From NCBI GenBank assembly GCA_022826825.1, contig JAJDUD010000007.1, positions 1 to 64,000 on the forward strand: a stretch of DNA of 64,000 nucleotides, in the 5' to 3' direction. The stretch is from Acidobacteriota bacterium. GTDB taxonomy: Bacteria; Acidobacteriota; Vicinamibacteria; Marinacidobacterales; Marinacidobacteraceae. Made by a program: the position numbers and the translations under genes. This document shows positions 24,669-34,150 of this stretch, one piece after another. Each line of letters opens with the position of its first letter. Within the stretch, counting starts at the first letter, position 1. The notes under the pieces were generated by a model, which did no database searches, was not told the DNA's origin, and saw only the letters and a program-made list of their open reading frames with translations.

Positions 24669-26453
24669 ATGGAAGCGCAGACCCTGAACCAACTTTTTGC
24701 CGCCGCCTGTGAGCGGCACAACAAGGACGACGCCATCCTCCACAAGGAGGGAGGCGAGTGGAAGGAGCTCTCGTCCGCGGGCTGGCTCGACGCCGCGCGG
24801 GACGCGGCGGTAGGCCTTTCGCTGCGCGGCGTGCGGAAGGGAGACCGGGTGGTGCTCCTCTCGGAGAACCGGCTGGAGTGGTTCACCATCGAAGCGGGAC
24901 TCCAGATCCTGGGCGCCGTGACGGTGCCGATCTATCCCACGCTGACCGCGCAGCAGGCCGCCTACATCATCCAGGACTCGGGCGCGCGGGTGGTGATCGC
25001 CTCCTCCGCGGAACAGCAGGCCAAGATTGCCGAGGTTCGCGACTCCCTGGAGAGCGTCGAGACGGTCTTCGCGCTCGACGTGCCGGCGCCGGGTTCGGGA
25101 GATCAGTCGTGGTCCACGGTGACGGAGGCCGGGAAGAGTTCGCGTGCGGCGGACTCCGGGGCGGCCGAGCGCCTTGCGGCGGCGGTGTCCGGTGACGACG
25201 TCGCCACCATCATCTACACCTCGGGAACCACCGGAAACCCGAAGGGGGTGATGCTGACGCAGGCGAACCTGGTGCAGAACACCCTCGCTTCCCACGAGGC
25301 GTTGACGCTCTCTACCGACGATCGCGCGATCTCCGTGCTGCCGTACAGCCACGTGTTCGCCCGCATGGTGGCGCACTACCTGTATCCGCACGCCGGGGTC
25401 ACGATCGCGATCGCCGAGAGCATGGACACCCTGGTCCAGAACATCGGGGAAGTTCATCCGACGGTGATGGCCTGCGTGCCTCGCTTCTACGAGAAGATGC
25501 GGGACAAGGTGCTCGAGTCGGCGGCGGCCGGCAGCCCCCTGAAGCAGAAGATCTTCCACTGGGCGTTCTCCACCGGGTACAAGGTGGGCAAGCATCGCCA
25601 GGACGGCACCCCGGTGCCGGCGGGCCTCAAGTTCAAGTACGGCCTCGCGACCAAACTGGTCTTCAGCAAGCTCCACGCCCGGATGGGCGGGCGGATGGAG
25701 CTCTTCGTCTCCGGCGGGGCGGCCCTTCCCCGCGACGTCGCCGAGTTCTTCCTGGCCGCGGGCTGGGTCGTGATCGAGGGCTACGGACTGACCGAGACCT
25801 CGCCGGTCATCACCGTGAACCGCCGGGACCGCTTCCGGTTCGGCACGGTGGGGATTCCCATTCGGGGCGTGGACGTCGAGATCGCCGACGACGGCGAGAT
25901 CCTCTGCCGCGGCCACAACGTGATGAAGGGCTACTTCGGCAACGAGGCGGCCACGAACGAAGCGATCGTGGACGGCTGGTTCCACACCGGCGACGTCGGG
26001 GCCTTCGACGAGGACGGCTTCCTGCGGATCACGGATCGGAAGAAGGACCTGCTCGTCACCGCCGGGGGCAAGAACGTCGCGCCGCAGCCGATCGAGGGAA
26101 CCCTCAAGTCGAGCGTCTATATCGCCGAACTGGTGATGGTCGGGGACGGCAAGCCGTACCTCTCGGCGCTGGTCGCGCCGGACTTCGAGCAGCTCGGGCG
26201 CTGGTGCGAGGGAGAGGGAATCCCGGCCGACAGCCCCGAGGCGATGGCCGCCGACGAGCGCGTCCAGGCGCATCTCATGACCGAGATCGGCCGGCTGAGC
26301 GAGGGCCTCGCGTCCTTCGAGCAGGTCAAGAAGATCGCCGTGGTGACGGCGGCCTTCACGATCGAGAGCGGGGAACTGACGCCCACGATGAAGGTGAAGC
26401 GCCGGGTGGTGGCGCAGCGGTACGCCGACCTGATCGAATCCCTGTACGCGTAG
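24669..26453 (+). CDS. Long-chain fatty acyl-CoA synthetase (AMP-forming)
   Basis: From the ATG at 24669 (GGAGGT 6 nt upstream) the protein has 594 residues. The AMP-binding motif TIIYTSGTTGNPKGVML lies near residue 180, followed by LPYSHVFARM, VEGYGLTETSPVITVN-like VIEGYGLTETSP near 372, WFHTGDVGAFDEDGFLRITD with DRKKDLLVTAGGKNVAPQPI, and a C-terminal lysine in LTPTMKVKRRVV. This is the FadD15/long-chain type used by many non-enteric bacteria. It activates fatty acids to acyl-CoA for oxidation or lipid synthesis. gatB follows 19 bp later on the same strand. Confidence 0.93.
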   Translation: MEAQTLNQLFAAACERHNKDDAILHKEGGEWKELSSAGWLDAARDAAVGLSLRGVRKGDRVVLLSENRLEWFTIEAGLQILGAVTVPIYPTLTAQQAAYIIQDSGARVVIASSAEQQAKIAEVRDSLESVETVFALDVPAPGSGDQSWSTVTEAGKSSRAADSGAAERLAAAVSGDDVATIIYTSGTTGNPKGVMLTQANLVQNTLASHEALTLSTDDRAISVLPYSHVFARMVAHYLYPHAGVTIAIAESMDTLVQNIGEVHPTVMACVPRFYEKMRDKVLESAAAGSPLKQKIFHWAFSTGYKVGKHRQDGTPVPAGLKFKYGLATKLVFSKLHARMGGRMELFVSGGAALPRDVAEFFLAAGWVVIEGYGLTETSPVITVNRRDRFRFGTVGIPIRGVDVEIADDGEILCRGHNVMKGYFGNEAATNEAIVDGWFHTGDVGAFDEDGFLRITDRKKDLLVTAGGKNVAPQPIEGTLKSSVYIAELVMVGDGKPYLSALVAPDFEQLGRWCEGEGIPADSPEAMAADERVQAHLMTEIGRLSEGLASFEQVKKIAVVTAAFTIESGELTPTMKVKRRVVAQRYADLIESLYA

Positions 26454-26472
26454 CAGCCGGTGGTGGACCTCG

Positions 26473-28005
26473 GTGCTCACGCCAGCTCCACCACAGGCTC
26501 CTGACGGTTCCGTCCGGGACCCGGTGACCGATCCCTTCGAGACCGTCATCGGGCTCGAGGTGCATGTCCAGCTCGATACCCGGACGAAGCTCTTCTGCGG
26601 TTGCCGGAACGAGTTCGGCTCGCCCCCCAACACCCACCTCTGTCCAGTGTGTTACGGCCTCCCGGGGGCGCTCCCGGTGCCCAACCGGAGAGCGGTGGAA
26701 CTCGCGGTGCTGGCCGGGCTCGCCCTCGACTGCCAAGTCAACGAGGAGTCGGTCTTCGAGCGGAAGCACTACTTCTATCCCGACCTCCCCAAGGGCTACC
26801 AGATCACGCAGTACGAGTTTCCGCTCGCGGAGGCGGGGGCCGTCCACATCCGGCTGGACGCGGAGGGGGACGGTGAGGCGGTGGACCGCAACGTCGGGAT
26901 CCACCGGATCCAGATCGAGGAGGACGCCGGCAAGCTGGTTCACGACGGGTTCCCGGGATCGGACAGGCGGAGCGGCGTGGACTTCAACCGCGCCGGTGTG
27001 CCCCTCATCGAGATCGTAAGCGACCCGGACATGCGTTCGGCCGCCGAGGCGGTGGCTTACGCCCGGGAACTCAGGAGCCGCATCGTCTATTGCGGGGTGT
27101 CCGACGCCGACATGGAGAAGGGCAACCTGCGGATGGACGGCAACATCTCGGTGCGGAGGCGGGGCGACCCGAACTACGGAGTCAAGGTGGAGCTGAAGAA
27201 CCTGAACTCGTTCCGGTTCCTCCAGCGGGCGCTCGAATACGAGGAGGCGCGCCAGCGCCAGGTCCTGGCCGCCGGCCGGAAGGTGGTTCAGGAGACCCGC
27301 CTCTACGACGAGGGCCGCGGGGTGACGGAGCCCATGCGGAGCAAGGAGGAAGCCGAGGACTACCGCTACTTCCCGGACCCCGACCTTCCGCCGCTCCGGC
27401 TTCCCGAGGGTCTGCTCGACGCGGCGCAGCGCGGGCTTCCCGAGTTCCCTGCTGCTCGTGCCGCCCGCTACCGGAGCGAGCACGGGATCGCCGGCGACCA
27501 GGCCGAGCGGGTCGCCGCGCGCCGCGAACTGGCCGACTACTACGAGGCGACGCTGGCTGCGGCGACGGCCGCCGGTTCCCCGGTCGCCGAGGCGGCGACG
27601 GTGGCGGCCGGCTGGATCACCACCGAGGTCGTATCCCGGGAAAAGCAGGACGGACGCCTCGCGGCGCCTCCGGAGCGGCTCGGCGAGCTGGTGCATCTCC
27701 TCGCGGCGAAGGAGTTGCCGCGAAACGCCGCGCGCGAGGTCTTCCAGGCGATGGGCGACAGCGGCCGCCCGGCCCGGGAACTCATGGCCGAACTCGGGTT
27801 CGCGGACCTGGCGGGAGAGGCGCGGCTGCACGAGATCGCGGCTCGCCTGGTCGCCGAGCACCCCGCGGACCGGGACGCCTACCGCGCCGGCAAGAAGAAG
27901 GTGATCGGCTTCTTCGTGGGACAACTGATGCGCGAGCTGCGCGGCAAAGCGGACGCCCGCGAGGCCCGGGCCGCGCTCGAACGGGCGCTCGACGCCGATT
28001 CCTGA
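26473..28005 (+). CDS. gatB: Asp/Glu-tRNA amidotransferase subunit B
   Basis: The 510-residue protein shows the GatB core: FETVIGLEVHVQLDTRTKLF near residues 22-41, the zinc-site cysteines CGC and CPVC, LPGALPVPNRRAVELAV, KHYFYPDLPKGYQITQYE, IEEDAGKLVHDG, DFNRAGVPLIEIVSDPD, GNLRMDGNISVRR and ELKNLNSFRFLQRALEYE. The C-terminal YqeY domain runs from about 360 to the end. With GatA and GatC it converts misacylated Glu-tRNA-Gln or Asp-tRNA-Asn. gatA and gatC are not in the window. The start is GTG. Confidence 0.96.
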   Translation: MLTPAPPQAPDGSVRDPVTDPFETVIGLEVHVQLDTRTKLFCGCRNEFGSPPNTHLCPVCYGLPGALPVPNRRAVELAVLAGLALDCQVNEESVFERKHYFYPDLPKGYQITQYEFPLAEAGAVHIRLDAEGDGEAVDRNVGIHRIQIEEDAGKLVHDGFPGSDRRSGVDFNRAGVPLIEIVSDPDMRSAAEAVAYARELRSRIVYCGVSDADMEKGNLRMDGNISVRRRGDPNYGVKVELKNLNSFRFLQRALEYEEARQRQVLAAGRKVVQETRLYDEGRGVTEPMRSKEEAEDYRYFPDPDLPPLRLPEGLLDAAQRGLPEFPAARAARYRSEHGIAGDQAERVAARRELADYYEATLAAATAAGSPVAEAATVAAGWITTEVVSREKQDGRLAAPPERLGELVHLLAAKELPRNAAREVFQAMGDSGRPARELMAELGFADLAGEARLHEIAARLVAEHPADRDAYRAGKKKVIGFFVGQLMRELRGKADAREARAALERALDADS

Positions 28006-28020
28006 AGCCTGATCCCTTCG

Positions 28021-28671
28021 GTGAAGAGCGTCCGGACGGTGGCCGTGGCCGGCTGGACGTGTACCGGCAAGACGAGGTTCGCCCGGGCGCTGGCCGCCCG
28101 GTTTCCCGATCGAGGGCCGGTGGTCCTTTCCCAGGACGACTACTACCGGGACACCTCCCGTCTGTCCCGGAGTGAGCGCGCCGGCGTCAACTACGACGAG
28201 CCGGACTCCTACGACCTCAACCTCTTCGCCGAACATCTGGGAACGCTTCGCTCCGGCGCCTCCGTCCCCCGCCTCGCCTACGACTTCGGCACCGGAGCGC
28301 GGACCGTGACCGGGTCGCTGGGACCGACCCGGATGGTGGTCGCGGAGGGGGTGTTCGCGCTCCGGGACGCGCGGGTCGCGGATGCGGCGGACCTTCGGAT
28401 TCTGCTGGAGGGAGATCTCGACGCCCTCCTGGCGCGGCGCATCCGGCGCGACGGGGCCGAGCGGTCCTATTCGGCCGAGGAGGTGACAGTCCGGTTCCGG
28501 ACGATGGTGATTCCGGCGCAGCGGCGGTACCTGGCGGGCGCGGGCCAAGTCGCGGACCTTGTTTTCCCGATGGATTGGGGCGACGACGCCGTCAGCCGCG
28601 CCGCCCTGCGCCTGGGAGGCGATACTTCCGCCCCTCTCCCGGCATTCCCAGCGAAAGGAACGAAACCGTGA
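28021..28671 (+). CDS. Uridine kinase-like P-loop kinase
   Basis: This 216-residue protein has Walker A VAGWTCTGKTRFARAL near residues 8-23, LSQDDYYRDT near 36, the uridine-kinase-type NYDEPDSYDLNLFAEHL near 57 (standard form FDHPDAFD), and the lid-like ARRIRRDGAERSYSAEE near 140. It most resembles uridine/cytidine kinases or phosphoribulokinase-like relatives, which phosphorylate a nucleoside with ATP or GTP. Start GTG, 15 bp after gatB. The stop overlaps the next start as GTGA, so translation of the two is probably coupled. Confidence 0.78.
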   Translation: MKSVRTVAVAGWTCTGKTRFARALAARFPDRGPVVLSQDDYYRDTSRLSRSERAGVNYDEPDSYDLNLFAEHLGTLRSGASVPRLAYDFGTGARTVTGSLGPTRMVVAEGVFALRDARVADAADLRILLEGDLDALLARRIRRDGAERSYSAEEVTVRFRTMVIPAQRRYLAGAGQVADLVFPMDWGDDAVSRAALRLGGDTSAPLPAFPAKGTKP

Positions 28672-29504
28672 CGTCCCGCATCCTGCGGGTCGGGCACAGC
28701 CCCGACCCCGACGACGCCTTCATGTTCTGCGCCCTCGCCAAGGGCGCGGTGCGCATCCGCGACTACCAGGTGGAACACGTCCTCGAGGACATCGAAAGTC
28801 TGAACGACCGGGCCCTGGCCGGAGAGCTGCCGATCACCGCGATCTCGGCGCACGCCTACCTCTCGGTGGCGGACCGCTACTGGATCATGGCGACCGGGGC
28901 CAGCATGGGCGAGGGGTACGGCCCCGTGGTCGTCAGCAGGAAGGCGGGGAGACTCGAAGACCTGGCCGGACGCCGGGTCGCCATCCCCGGTCCGCGGACG
29001 ACGGCGGCGCTCCTCGCCCGCTGCTACATCGGGGAGTTCGAGCCCGTCATGGTGCCCTTCGACCAGGTCTTCGAGACCGTGGAGGAGGGCCGGGCCGAAG
29101 CCGGCGTCGTCATCCACGAGGGACAACTGACCTACGAGGCGCGCGGGTTCCACCTGCTCTCGGATTTCGGGGTCCGTTTCGAGGACGAGCACGGGCTGCC
29201 GCTGCCGCTGGGGCTCGACGTGGTGCGCCGCGACCTCGGGCGGGACCTCGCCATCGAAGTGAACCGGGCGATGCGGGCGAGCATCGACTGGGCCTACGCG
29301 AACGAGGACGAAGCCCTCGACTACGCGCTCCTCTTCGGGCGCGGCCTCGAGCGCGAACTGGGGCGGAAGTTCGTGAAGATGTACGTCTCGGCGCTCACCC
29401 GCGACATGGGGGACTCCGGGGAGGCGGCGCTCCGGGTGCTGTTCTCGATGGCCGAGCGTGCCGGAGTCGTTCCCGAAGCTCCGGATTTCGAACTGATTCG
29501 TTGA
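28668..29504 (+). CDS. MqnA/MqnD-family protein, probable menaquinone (futalosine) pathway enzyme
   Basis: The 278-residue product starts at GTG 28668, with AAAGGAA 7 nt upstream, overlapping the kinase stop. It has the periplasmic-binding-protein-like fold without a signal peptide: VGHSPDPDDAFMFCALAKG at 7-25, the active-site region corresponding to SPCPND in MqnD, AISAHAYLSVADRYW, and MGEGYGPVVVSRK. MqnD makes 1,4-dihydroxy-6-naphthoate from cyclic de-hypoxanthine futalosine; MqnA acts on chorismate. The sequence is closer to MqnD, but the exact step should be treated as likely rather than certain. No other mqn gene is in the window. Confidence 0.75.
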   Translation: MTSRILRVGHSPDPDDAFMFCALAKGAVRIRDYQVEHVLEDIESLNDRALAGELPITAISAHAYLSVADRYWIMATGASMGEGYGPVVVSRKAGRLEDLAGRRVAIPGPRTTAALLARCYIGEFEPVMVPFDQVFETVEEGRAEAGVVIHEGQLTYEARGFHLLSDFGVRFEDEHGLPLPLGLDVVRRDLGRDLAIEVNRAMRASIDWAYANEDEALDYALLFGRGLERELGRKFVKMYVSALTRDMGDSGEAALRVLFSMAERAGVVPEAPDFELIR

Positions 29505-29575
29505 CGGCCCGTCCCGCTTCCGGAGTGGTTCCTGCGTCGGAGGCGTTGCTCTCGTGACACTCGTCGGCACGTACA

Positions 29576-29605
29576 TGACACAATGTCACAAGAGACGGCG
29601 TCTCT
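29576..29605. promoter_or_regulatory. Two adjacent dyads before the TonB receptor gene
   Basis: TGACA-CAA-TGTCA (29576-29588) and AGAGAC-GGC-GTCTCT (29591-29605) are perfect inverted repeats lying back to back, ending 11 bp before the ATG at 29617. They could be regulator sites, for example for nutrient-dependent control of the receptor, or could form a leader hairpin. Confidence 0.45.
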
Positions 29606-29616
29606 CGGGGGGCGGA

Positions 29617-32214
29617 ATGTTTGTTCGTCTACTTGGCTGGTTTGGGGTCGCCGCGGTGTTGTTGTCCTGGCCGGCGACCGCCGCCGCACAGCCGACCGGA
29701 ACGGTCGAAGGCACGGTCGTTGACATAACGGGCAATGCGTTACCCGGCGTGGTGGTCACGGTGACCGGCGCCGGGGTGCGCCAGGAACAGGTGACCGGCC
29801 GGAACGGCGCCTACACGGCCGCCGGGCTCCCGCCCGGCGACTACGTCGTCACGGCGGCGCTTCCCGGTTTCGAGACGGTGGAGGTCCCCGTCTCCGTGGG
29901 GGAGGGGGCTGTCGAAACGGTCCCGATCCAACTGCAGATCTCGCGGCTGCTGGAAGCGGTCAGCGTGGTCGCCGAAGAGCCGCGGCCCTTCGCGCGCAAC
30001 ATCGTCGCGGAACCGATGATGCGGCAGCAGTCGAGCATCACCAACGTGACCGCGGTCACCGACAACCTCCCCGGGGTGTCCATCCAGGAGGGGGACGCCT
30101 ACGGTTTCGACGACTGGTCGAGCAACGTCGCGATGCGCGGCTTCCAGGTCACCATCAACGAGGCGCAGATCGGCACCACGATCGACGGGTTCTCGAACGG
30201 CACGTCCGACTACTGGAGCGGCGCCAAGGCGAACCGCTTCATCGACCCGATGAACCTCGGCGGGGTCGAGGTGTCCCAGGGGACGGCCGACATCGCTTCC
30301 CGCTCCGTCGAGGCGCTGGGCGGCACCTTCGACTACCGGACGGACGATCCGGCGGCCGAGCGGACCTACACCGCCACCGCTACCCTCGGGGAGAACGACG
30401 GCAAGCGGTTCTTCATGCGGCTCGACACGGGGCCGCTGTTCGGCAGCGGCGCCCGCGCCTGGATCGCCGCGGGGCGGCAGGAGGCCACCGACTGGGTCGA
30501 GGGTTCGGCGCGGAACGAGCGTGAACACGTCGCGGCCAAGCTGGTTTCCTCGCACGGGAGCGTGGACCTGACGGGGTACTTCTCGTTCGACGGCATCCAC
30601 GAGGACGTCTACCAGCGGCTCTACAGCGACGCCGACTTCCGGGCCGATCCGCGGTGGGACCGGCTGACCGGCGAATGGCCGGGGGTTCCCTACCTGAACC
30701 AGTTCTACCGGCCCGGCTGGCAGACCCGGCGCAACAACACCTTCGGCTACCTGAAGGCGGACTGGTCGCTCAGCGACGTCACCACGGTGAGCCTCGGCGC
30801 CTACTTCCATCACCACCGGGGCCGGGGGGACTGGCTGCCCCCCTACATCGTGGACATCACCGACGACGGCGGCGGCCCGGAATCGGAGCTGACGGGTGGG
30901 TCAACGGCCCGGGGCGGGACCCAGCTCGGGCTGATCCGCTTCGTGAACGGCGACGGCGTCGCGGTGGGGCCGACGCCCGGCTGCGCCTCGTCCTTCATCT
31001 TCAACTACTACGGCTCGGGAGGCCCCGAAGTGGATCCGGCGTGCCATCCGGGCGCCACCGCGGTGCAGTCGTACCGCCACAGCCACTACGGGAAGGACCG
31101 CGTCGGGGTGACGCTGGACGAGGAGTGGTTCACCACCATCGGCAGCGCCGGCAGCACCCTGCGCGCCGGCATCTGGTACGAGGACTCGCGCCGGGACCTC
31201 GGCCGGGACTGGCACCAGATCCTGGATCCGACGCTCAACTTCAAGTGGAACGAGCGCGCCTACTGGCACCAGTACGAGTGGGAGTTCCCGCAGCAGATCT
31301 TCAAGTGGTACGTGGAGGAGACGATCTACGCCGGCCCGCTCGCGCTGAGCGGCGGGGTGAAGCAGTACCTGGTCGGCGTGTCCCGCGAGGACGTGTTCGG
31401 CGAGGAGGCCGACCTGACGGTCGATTCCGATTCGGCGCTGCTCTTCTCGGGGGGCGTCACCTGGGAGACGCCTGTCGAGGGGCTGAACCTGTTCGCCGGC
31501 TATTCCCAGAACTTCAAGGCGATCGCCGCCACGCTCCTCGAGGTGCCGGGGCGGAGCCTCGGGGAACTGGAGCCGGAGACCGCCTCCAACCTGGACGTCG
31601 GGCTCCAGTATTCGGGGGAACGGATCGCGCTCGGCGCCACCTGGTACTCCATCGACTTCCAGAACCGGATCTTCTACCTCGGCCCGGCGACGCCCACCGG
31701 GCCCAACTACCTGATCCCGGGAGGCGGCGGCTACTTCAACGCGGGCGGCCTCGAGACGAGCGGGATCGAACTCTCCGCGACGGTGCCGCTCCCGAGCCAG
31801 GCATCGTTCTACACCGCCTTCACGGTCAACGACTCGGCCTACCTCGGCAGCGGCGATCCGCTCGTGGACGCGAACCAGGGCATCGTGCCGGGGACGGACG
31901 TCACCGGCGTGCCGGACCGGCTGTTGGTGCTCTCGCTGGACCGGAGCGGCCCCCTGGGGGCGGGGGTCACCGCCAAGTACACCTCGTCGCGGCGCGTCAG
32001 CCTGACGGCGGACTGGTACGCGGACGCCTACTGGCTGGTGGACGCCTACCTCACGTTCGCGGGCGAGGCGCTGAGCGAGCTGCTCCGGTCCACGGAGTTC
32101 TCCATCGTGGCCAACAACCTGCTCGACAAGCCGTATCTCTCCGCCATCACCGAGAACGCCGCGTGGCTCGGCGCCCCGCGGACGGTCTCGATGACCATGA
32201 CGATCTCCTTCTGA
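29617..32214 (+). CDS. TonB-dependent outer-membrane receptor with carboxypeptidase-regulatory-like N-terminus
   Basis: Starting at the ATG at 29617, with GGGGGG upstream, the protein has 865 residues. A signal peptide ends at TAAAQ (about residue 25). Next is a carboxypeptidase D regulatory-like domain (GTVEGTVVDITGNALPGVVV near 28-47), then the plug (ITNVTAVTDNLPGVSIQEGD; MRGFQVTINEAQIGTTIDGF; VSQGTADIASRSVEALGG) and a 22-strand-type barrel with many alternating Tyr/Trp residues. It ends in SMTMTISF with the terminal Phe. It imports a siderophore, sugar or other large substrate using TonB energy. No SusD partner or iron genes are next to it. Confidence 0.93.
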   Translation: MFVRLLGWFGVAAVLLSWPATAAAQPTGTVEGTVVDITGNALPGVVVTVTGAGVRQEQVTGRNGAYTAAGLPPGDYVVTAALPGFETVEVPVSVGEGAVETVPIQLQISRLLEAVSVVAEEPRPFARNIVAEPMMRQQSSITNVTAVTDNLPGVSIQEGDAYGFDDWSSNVAMRGFQVTINEAQIGTTIDGFSNGTSDYWSGAKANRFIDPMNLGGVEVSQGTADIASRSVEALGGTFDYRTDDPAAERTYTATATLGENDGKRFFMRLDTGPLFGSGARAWIAAGRQEATDWVEGSARNEREHVAAKLVSSHGSVDLTGYFSFDGIHEDVYQRLYSDADFRADPRWDRLTGEWPGVPYLNQFYRPGWQTRRNNTFGYLKADWSLSDVTTVSLGAYFHHHRGRGDWLPPYIVDITDDGGGPESELTGGSTARGGTQLGLIRFVNGDGVAVGPTPGCASSFIFNYYGSGGPEVDPACHPGATAVQSYRHSHYGKDRVGVTLDEEWFTTIGSAGSTLRAGIWYEDSRRDLGRDWHQILDPTLNFKWNERAYWHQYEWEFPQQIFKWYVEETIYAGPLALSGGVKQYLVGVSREDVFGEEADLTVDSDSALLFSGGVTWETPVEGLNLFAGYSQNFKAIAATLLEVPGRSLGELEPETASNLDVGLQYSGERIALGATWYSIDFQNRIFYLGPATPTGPNYLIPGGGGYFNAGGLETSGIELSATVPLPSQASFYTAFTVNDSAYLGSGDPLVDANQGIVPGTDVTGVPDRLLVLSLDRSGPLGAGVTAKYTSSRRVSLTADWYADAYWLVDAYLTFAGEALSELLRSTEFSIVANNLLDKPYLSAITENAAWLGAPRTVSMTMTISF

Positions 32215-32307
32215 TCCGGAGCCGGCCCGGCTGGATCGTCCTCCCGGGCGGTTCGACGGCGCCCGGGTTCCGGCCCGGATCGGGGACGCCCCACTCGCCG
32301 GAACCGA

Positions 32308-32313
32308 TACGCT
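32308..32313 (+). promoter_or_regulatory. Candidate -10 box (TACGCT), leaderless
   Basis: TACGCT lies 7 bp before the ATG at 32321 and there is no ribosome site, so the barrel-protein message probably begins at its start codon. Confidence 0.4.
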
Positions 32314-32320
32314 ACGGCCC

Positions 32321-33277
32321 ATGGATAGGGTCTTCGTTGTGCGCTGCCTGCCGGTCCGGATCTCCGCCGCCGTCCTGGCGTTCGCCGTTTCCTGGGGCAT
32401 GGCGCCGGACGTGTACGCCGAGGAAGAGCGCTCCGGGTTTTACCTGCGGGCGGACCTCGGGGCGAACCTCGCGAGCGGGGTCGTCCTCCACGGGAAGAGC
32501 AATGACCGGGCAAGCCGGTGCGACGAGTTCATCAACCCGCGCTACGCCGAAGTCCCGGGTTGCACCGATCCCGACCGCGGCTCGGCGGCGGGATGGCAGA
32601 CGGCCTTCGATCCGGCCTACGGGACCCTTGCGGGTCTCGCGGTCGGCCACCGGGTCTCGGACTGGCTCCGGATGGAAGTGGAGACCTTCCACCGCGAATC
32701 GGAGTACGACCAGACGGCCCCGGTGGGGAGCGCGACCGGGGACACGGCCGGCAAGCTGGAGGGGGAGATCGTGCGGGCCGAGGACCGGATCGGCAGCGTG
32801 TCCTCCCGCAACATCTTCCTGAACCTGGTCGTGGATCTCCCACTGGACGGGCCGCTGACGGCCTTCGCCGGGATGGGCGTGGGAGTCTCCTGGACCGAGC
32901 TGGACTACGGAGACCTCTGGGTGCGCAACGCCGACCCGGCGAAGATCGCCACCGCGGCGGGACTGCCGAACGAAGACGAGGTCCGGAGGAATCTCGCCGG
33001 CACCACCTCCAGCAAGCAGGGAGAACTGAGCGACCGCCTCACGGGGTTTCAGGCCCTCGCCGGCGTGGACTGGGAGGTCTCCGACACGGCGTCGATCGGG
33101 TTCCAGGCGCGCTACGTCCGTGCGGACGGCTTCGAGGACGAGACCGAGTGGGAGCGCCTGCGCAGCCACGCCTCGCAGCTCCGCCTCGACGGCAGCGAGC
33201 CGGTCAGCTTCCGCATCCGGACCGGGGAAAGCGTCGCGTATGCCGCGCTGAACGTCTTCCTGAAGCTCCGCTTCTGA
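32321..33277 (+). CDS. Outer-membrane beta-barrel protein
   Basis: The 318-residue protein has a signal peptide (ISAAVLAFAVSWGMAPDVYA, cleaved near residue 33) and then alternating strands typical of a small Opa/OmpA-like barrel: SGFYLRADLGANLASGVVLH, WLRMEVETFHRES, FAGMGVGVSWTELDYGD, SIGFQARYVRADGFED, and the last strand AYAALNVFLKLRF ending in Phe, the usual signal for BAM insertion. A 40-residue polar loop with two cysteines (CDEFINPRYAEVPGC) follows the first strand. Function is unknown; it may be a porin-like or adhesin-like protein. Confidence 0.75.
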   Translation: MDRVFVVRCLPVRISAAVLAFAVSWGMAPDVYAEEERSGFYLRADLGANLASGVVLHGKSNDRASRCDEFINPRYAEVPGCTDPDRGSAAGWQTAFDPAYGTLAGLAVGHRVSDWLRMEVETFHRESEYDQTAPVGSATGDTAGKLEGEIVRAEDRIGSVSSRNIFLNLVVDLPLDGPLTAFAGMGVGVSWTELDYGDLWVRNADPAKIATAAGLPNEDEVRRNLAGTTSSKQGELSDRLTGFQALAGVDWEVSDTASIGFQARYVRADGFEDETEWERLRSHASQLRLDGSEPVSFRIRTGESVAYAALNVFLKLRF

Positions 33278-33319
33278 CCGCCGGGCCAACCCGCGCGTTC
33301 GCCGCGTGCCGAAGCGCGG

Positions 33320-34150
33320 CTATTCGGTCAGGATGCAGCCGGTGTAGGCGCAGGATACCGCCTGATCGGACGCGCAGGCCCCGGCCGGCGACCGGAACCG
33401 GAGTTGGGCGGTCTTGGCTTCGTGCCACTCGATGTCCATCGAGTGGTGCGTTCCCCGGGGGGACGACTCGATCCGCCATTCGACGACGTTGAGTTCGAGA
33501 ACGGGCGAGCGGGTTTCCCACCATTCGCGGCAATCGTCGTCGGCACAGTTTGCGTCGTGGAGGTACGGTCCTTCCCAGTCGAACTGGACACGCCCGGCGC
33601 CTGGTTCCCGGGAGATTGCGAGGCTGGTGGTCAGCCAGGGGGCGCCGTCGAGCGGGGCGACCGGGGAGGCTTGCACTCGAATGCCCGGACACGCGACTCC
33701 GGCTCCGTCGGCGATCGTGACGATGAGGTTCGCGCCGAGCTGAGCACGGATGCCGGCCGGCGGCGCGAGGCGGAAAAGCACCATCTCCTGCCCCTCCGAG
33801 ATCTGGTTGTCGGGGAGCGCCGTCAGCGCCAGCGCCGCCGTTCCAGCGACCCCCTGTCCGGCGGGAATCTCGAAGCTGGTGGCTGACAGCTCGTAGTCTT
33901 CCCGGGACGCCCCTTGGCCGACGGGAAACACCGTCACCGACAGCGGACTGGCGAGGCTGCCGCTGCGGTAGCGCACCTCGATGTCCGCGGTCTTCCCTTC
34001 TTCGACGGTGAGGGCGTCCCGGACGAAGGAGACGGTCAATTCCGGAGGCGCCGGCGCAGTCACGGATGGCGCCGTCCCTCCGCCGTCGCCGCCGCACGCC
34101 GCTCCGAGGAGCGCTACGAGCGCTCCGAGGACTCCTGTCGCGCGCCTCAC
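33320..34150 (-). CDS. Lipoprotein with Calx-beta-like domain
   Basis: The 276-residue protein has a lipoprotein signal peptide with lipobox LLGAAC near residue 19 and a glycine-rich linker. Residues 35-150 (VSFVRDALTVEEGKTADIEV; DYELSATSFEIPAG; LTALPDNQISEGQEMVLFRL) match a Calx-beta repeat, a calcium-binding immunoglobulin-like fold. The C-terminal 120 residues carry six cysteines (CADDDC, CASD, CAYTGC and one in ACPG) and are probably disulfide-linked. The ATG overlaps the stop of the metalloprotease gene by 4 bp, so the two are translated together. Confidence 0.75.
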   Translation of the reverse strand: MRRATGVLGALVALLGAACGGDGGGTAPSVTAPAPPELTVSFVRDALTVEEGKTADIEVRYRSGSLASPLSVTVFPVGQGASREDYELSATSFEIPAGQGVAGTAALALTALPDNQISEGQEMVLFRLAPPAGIRAQLGANLIVTIADGAGVACPGIRVQASPVAPLDGAPWLTTSLAISREPGAGRVQFDWEGPYLHDANCADDDCREWWETRSPVLELNVVEWRIESSPRGTHHSMDIEWHEAKTAQLRFRSPAGACASDQAVSCAYTGCILTE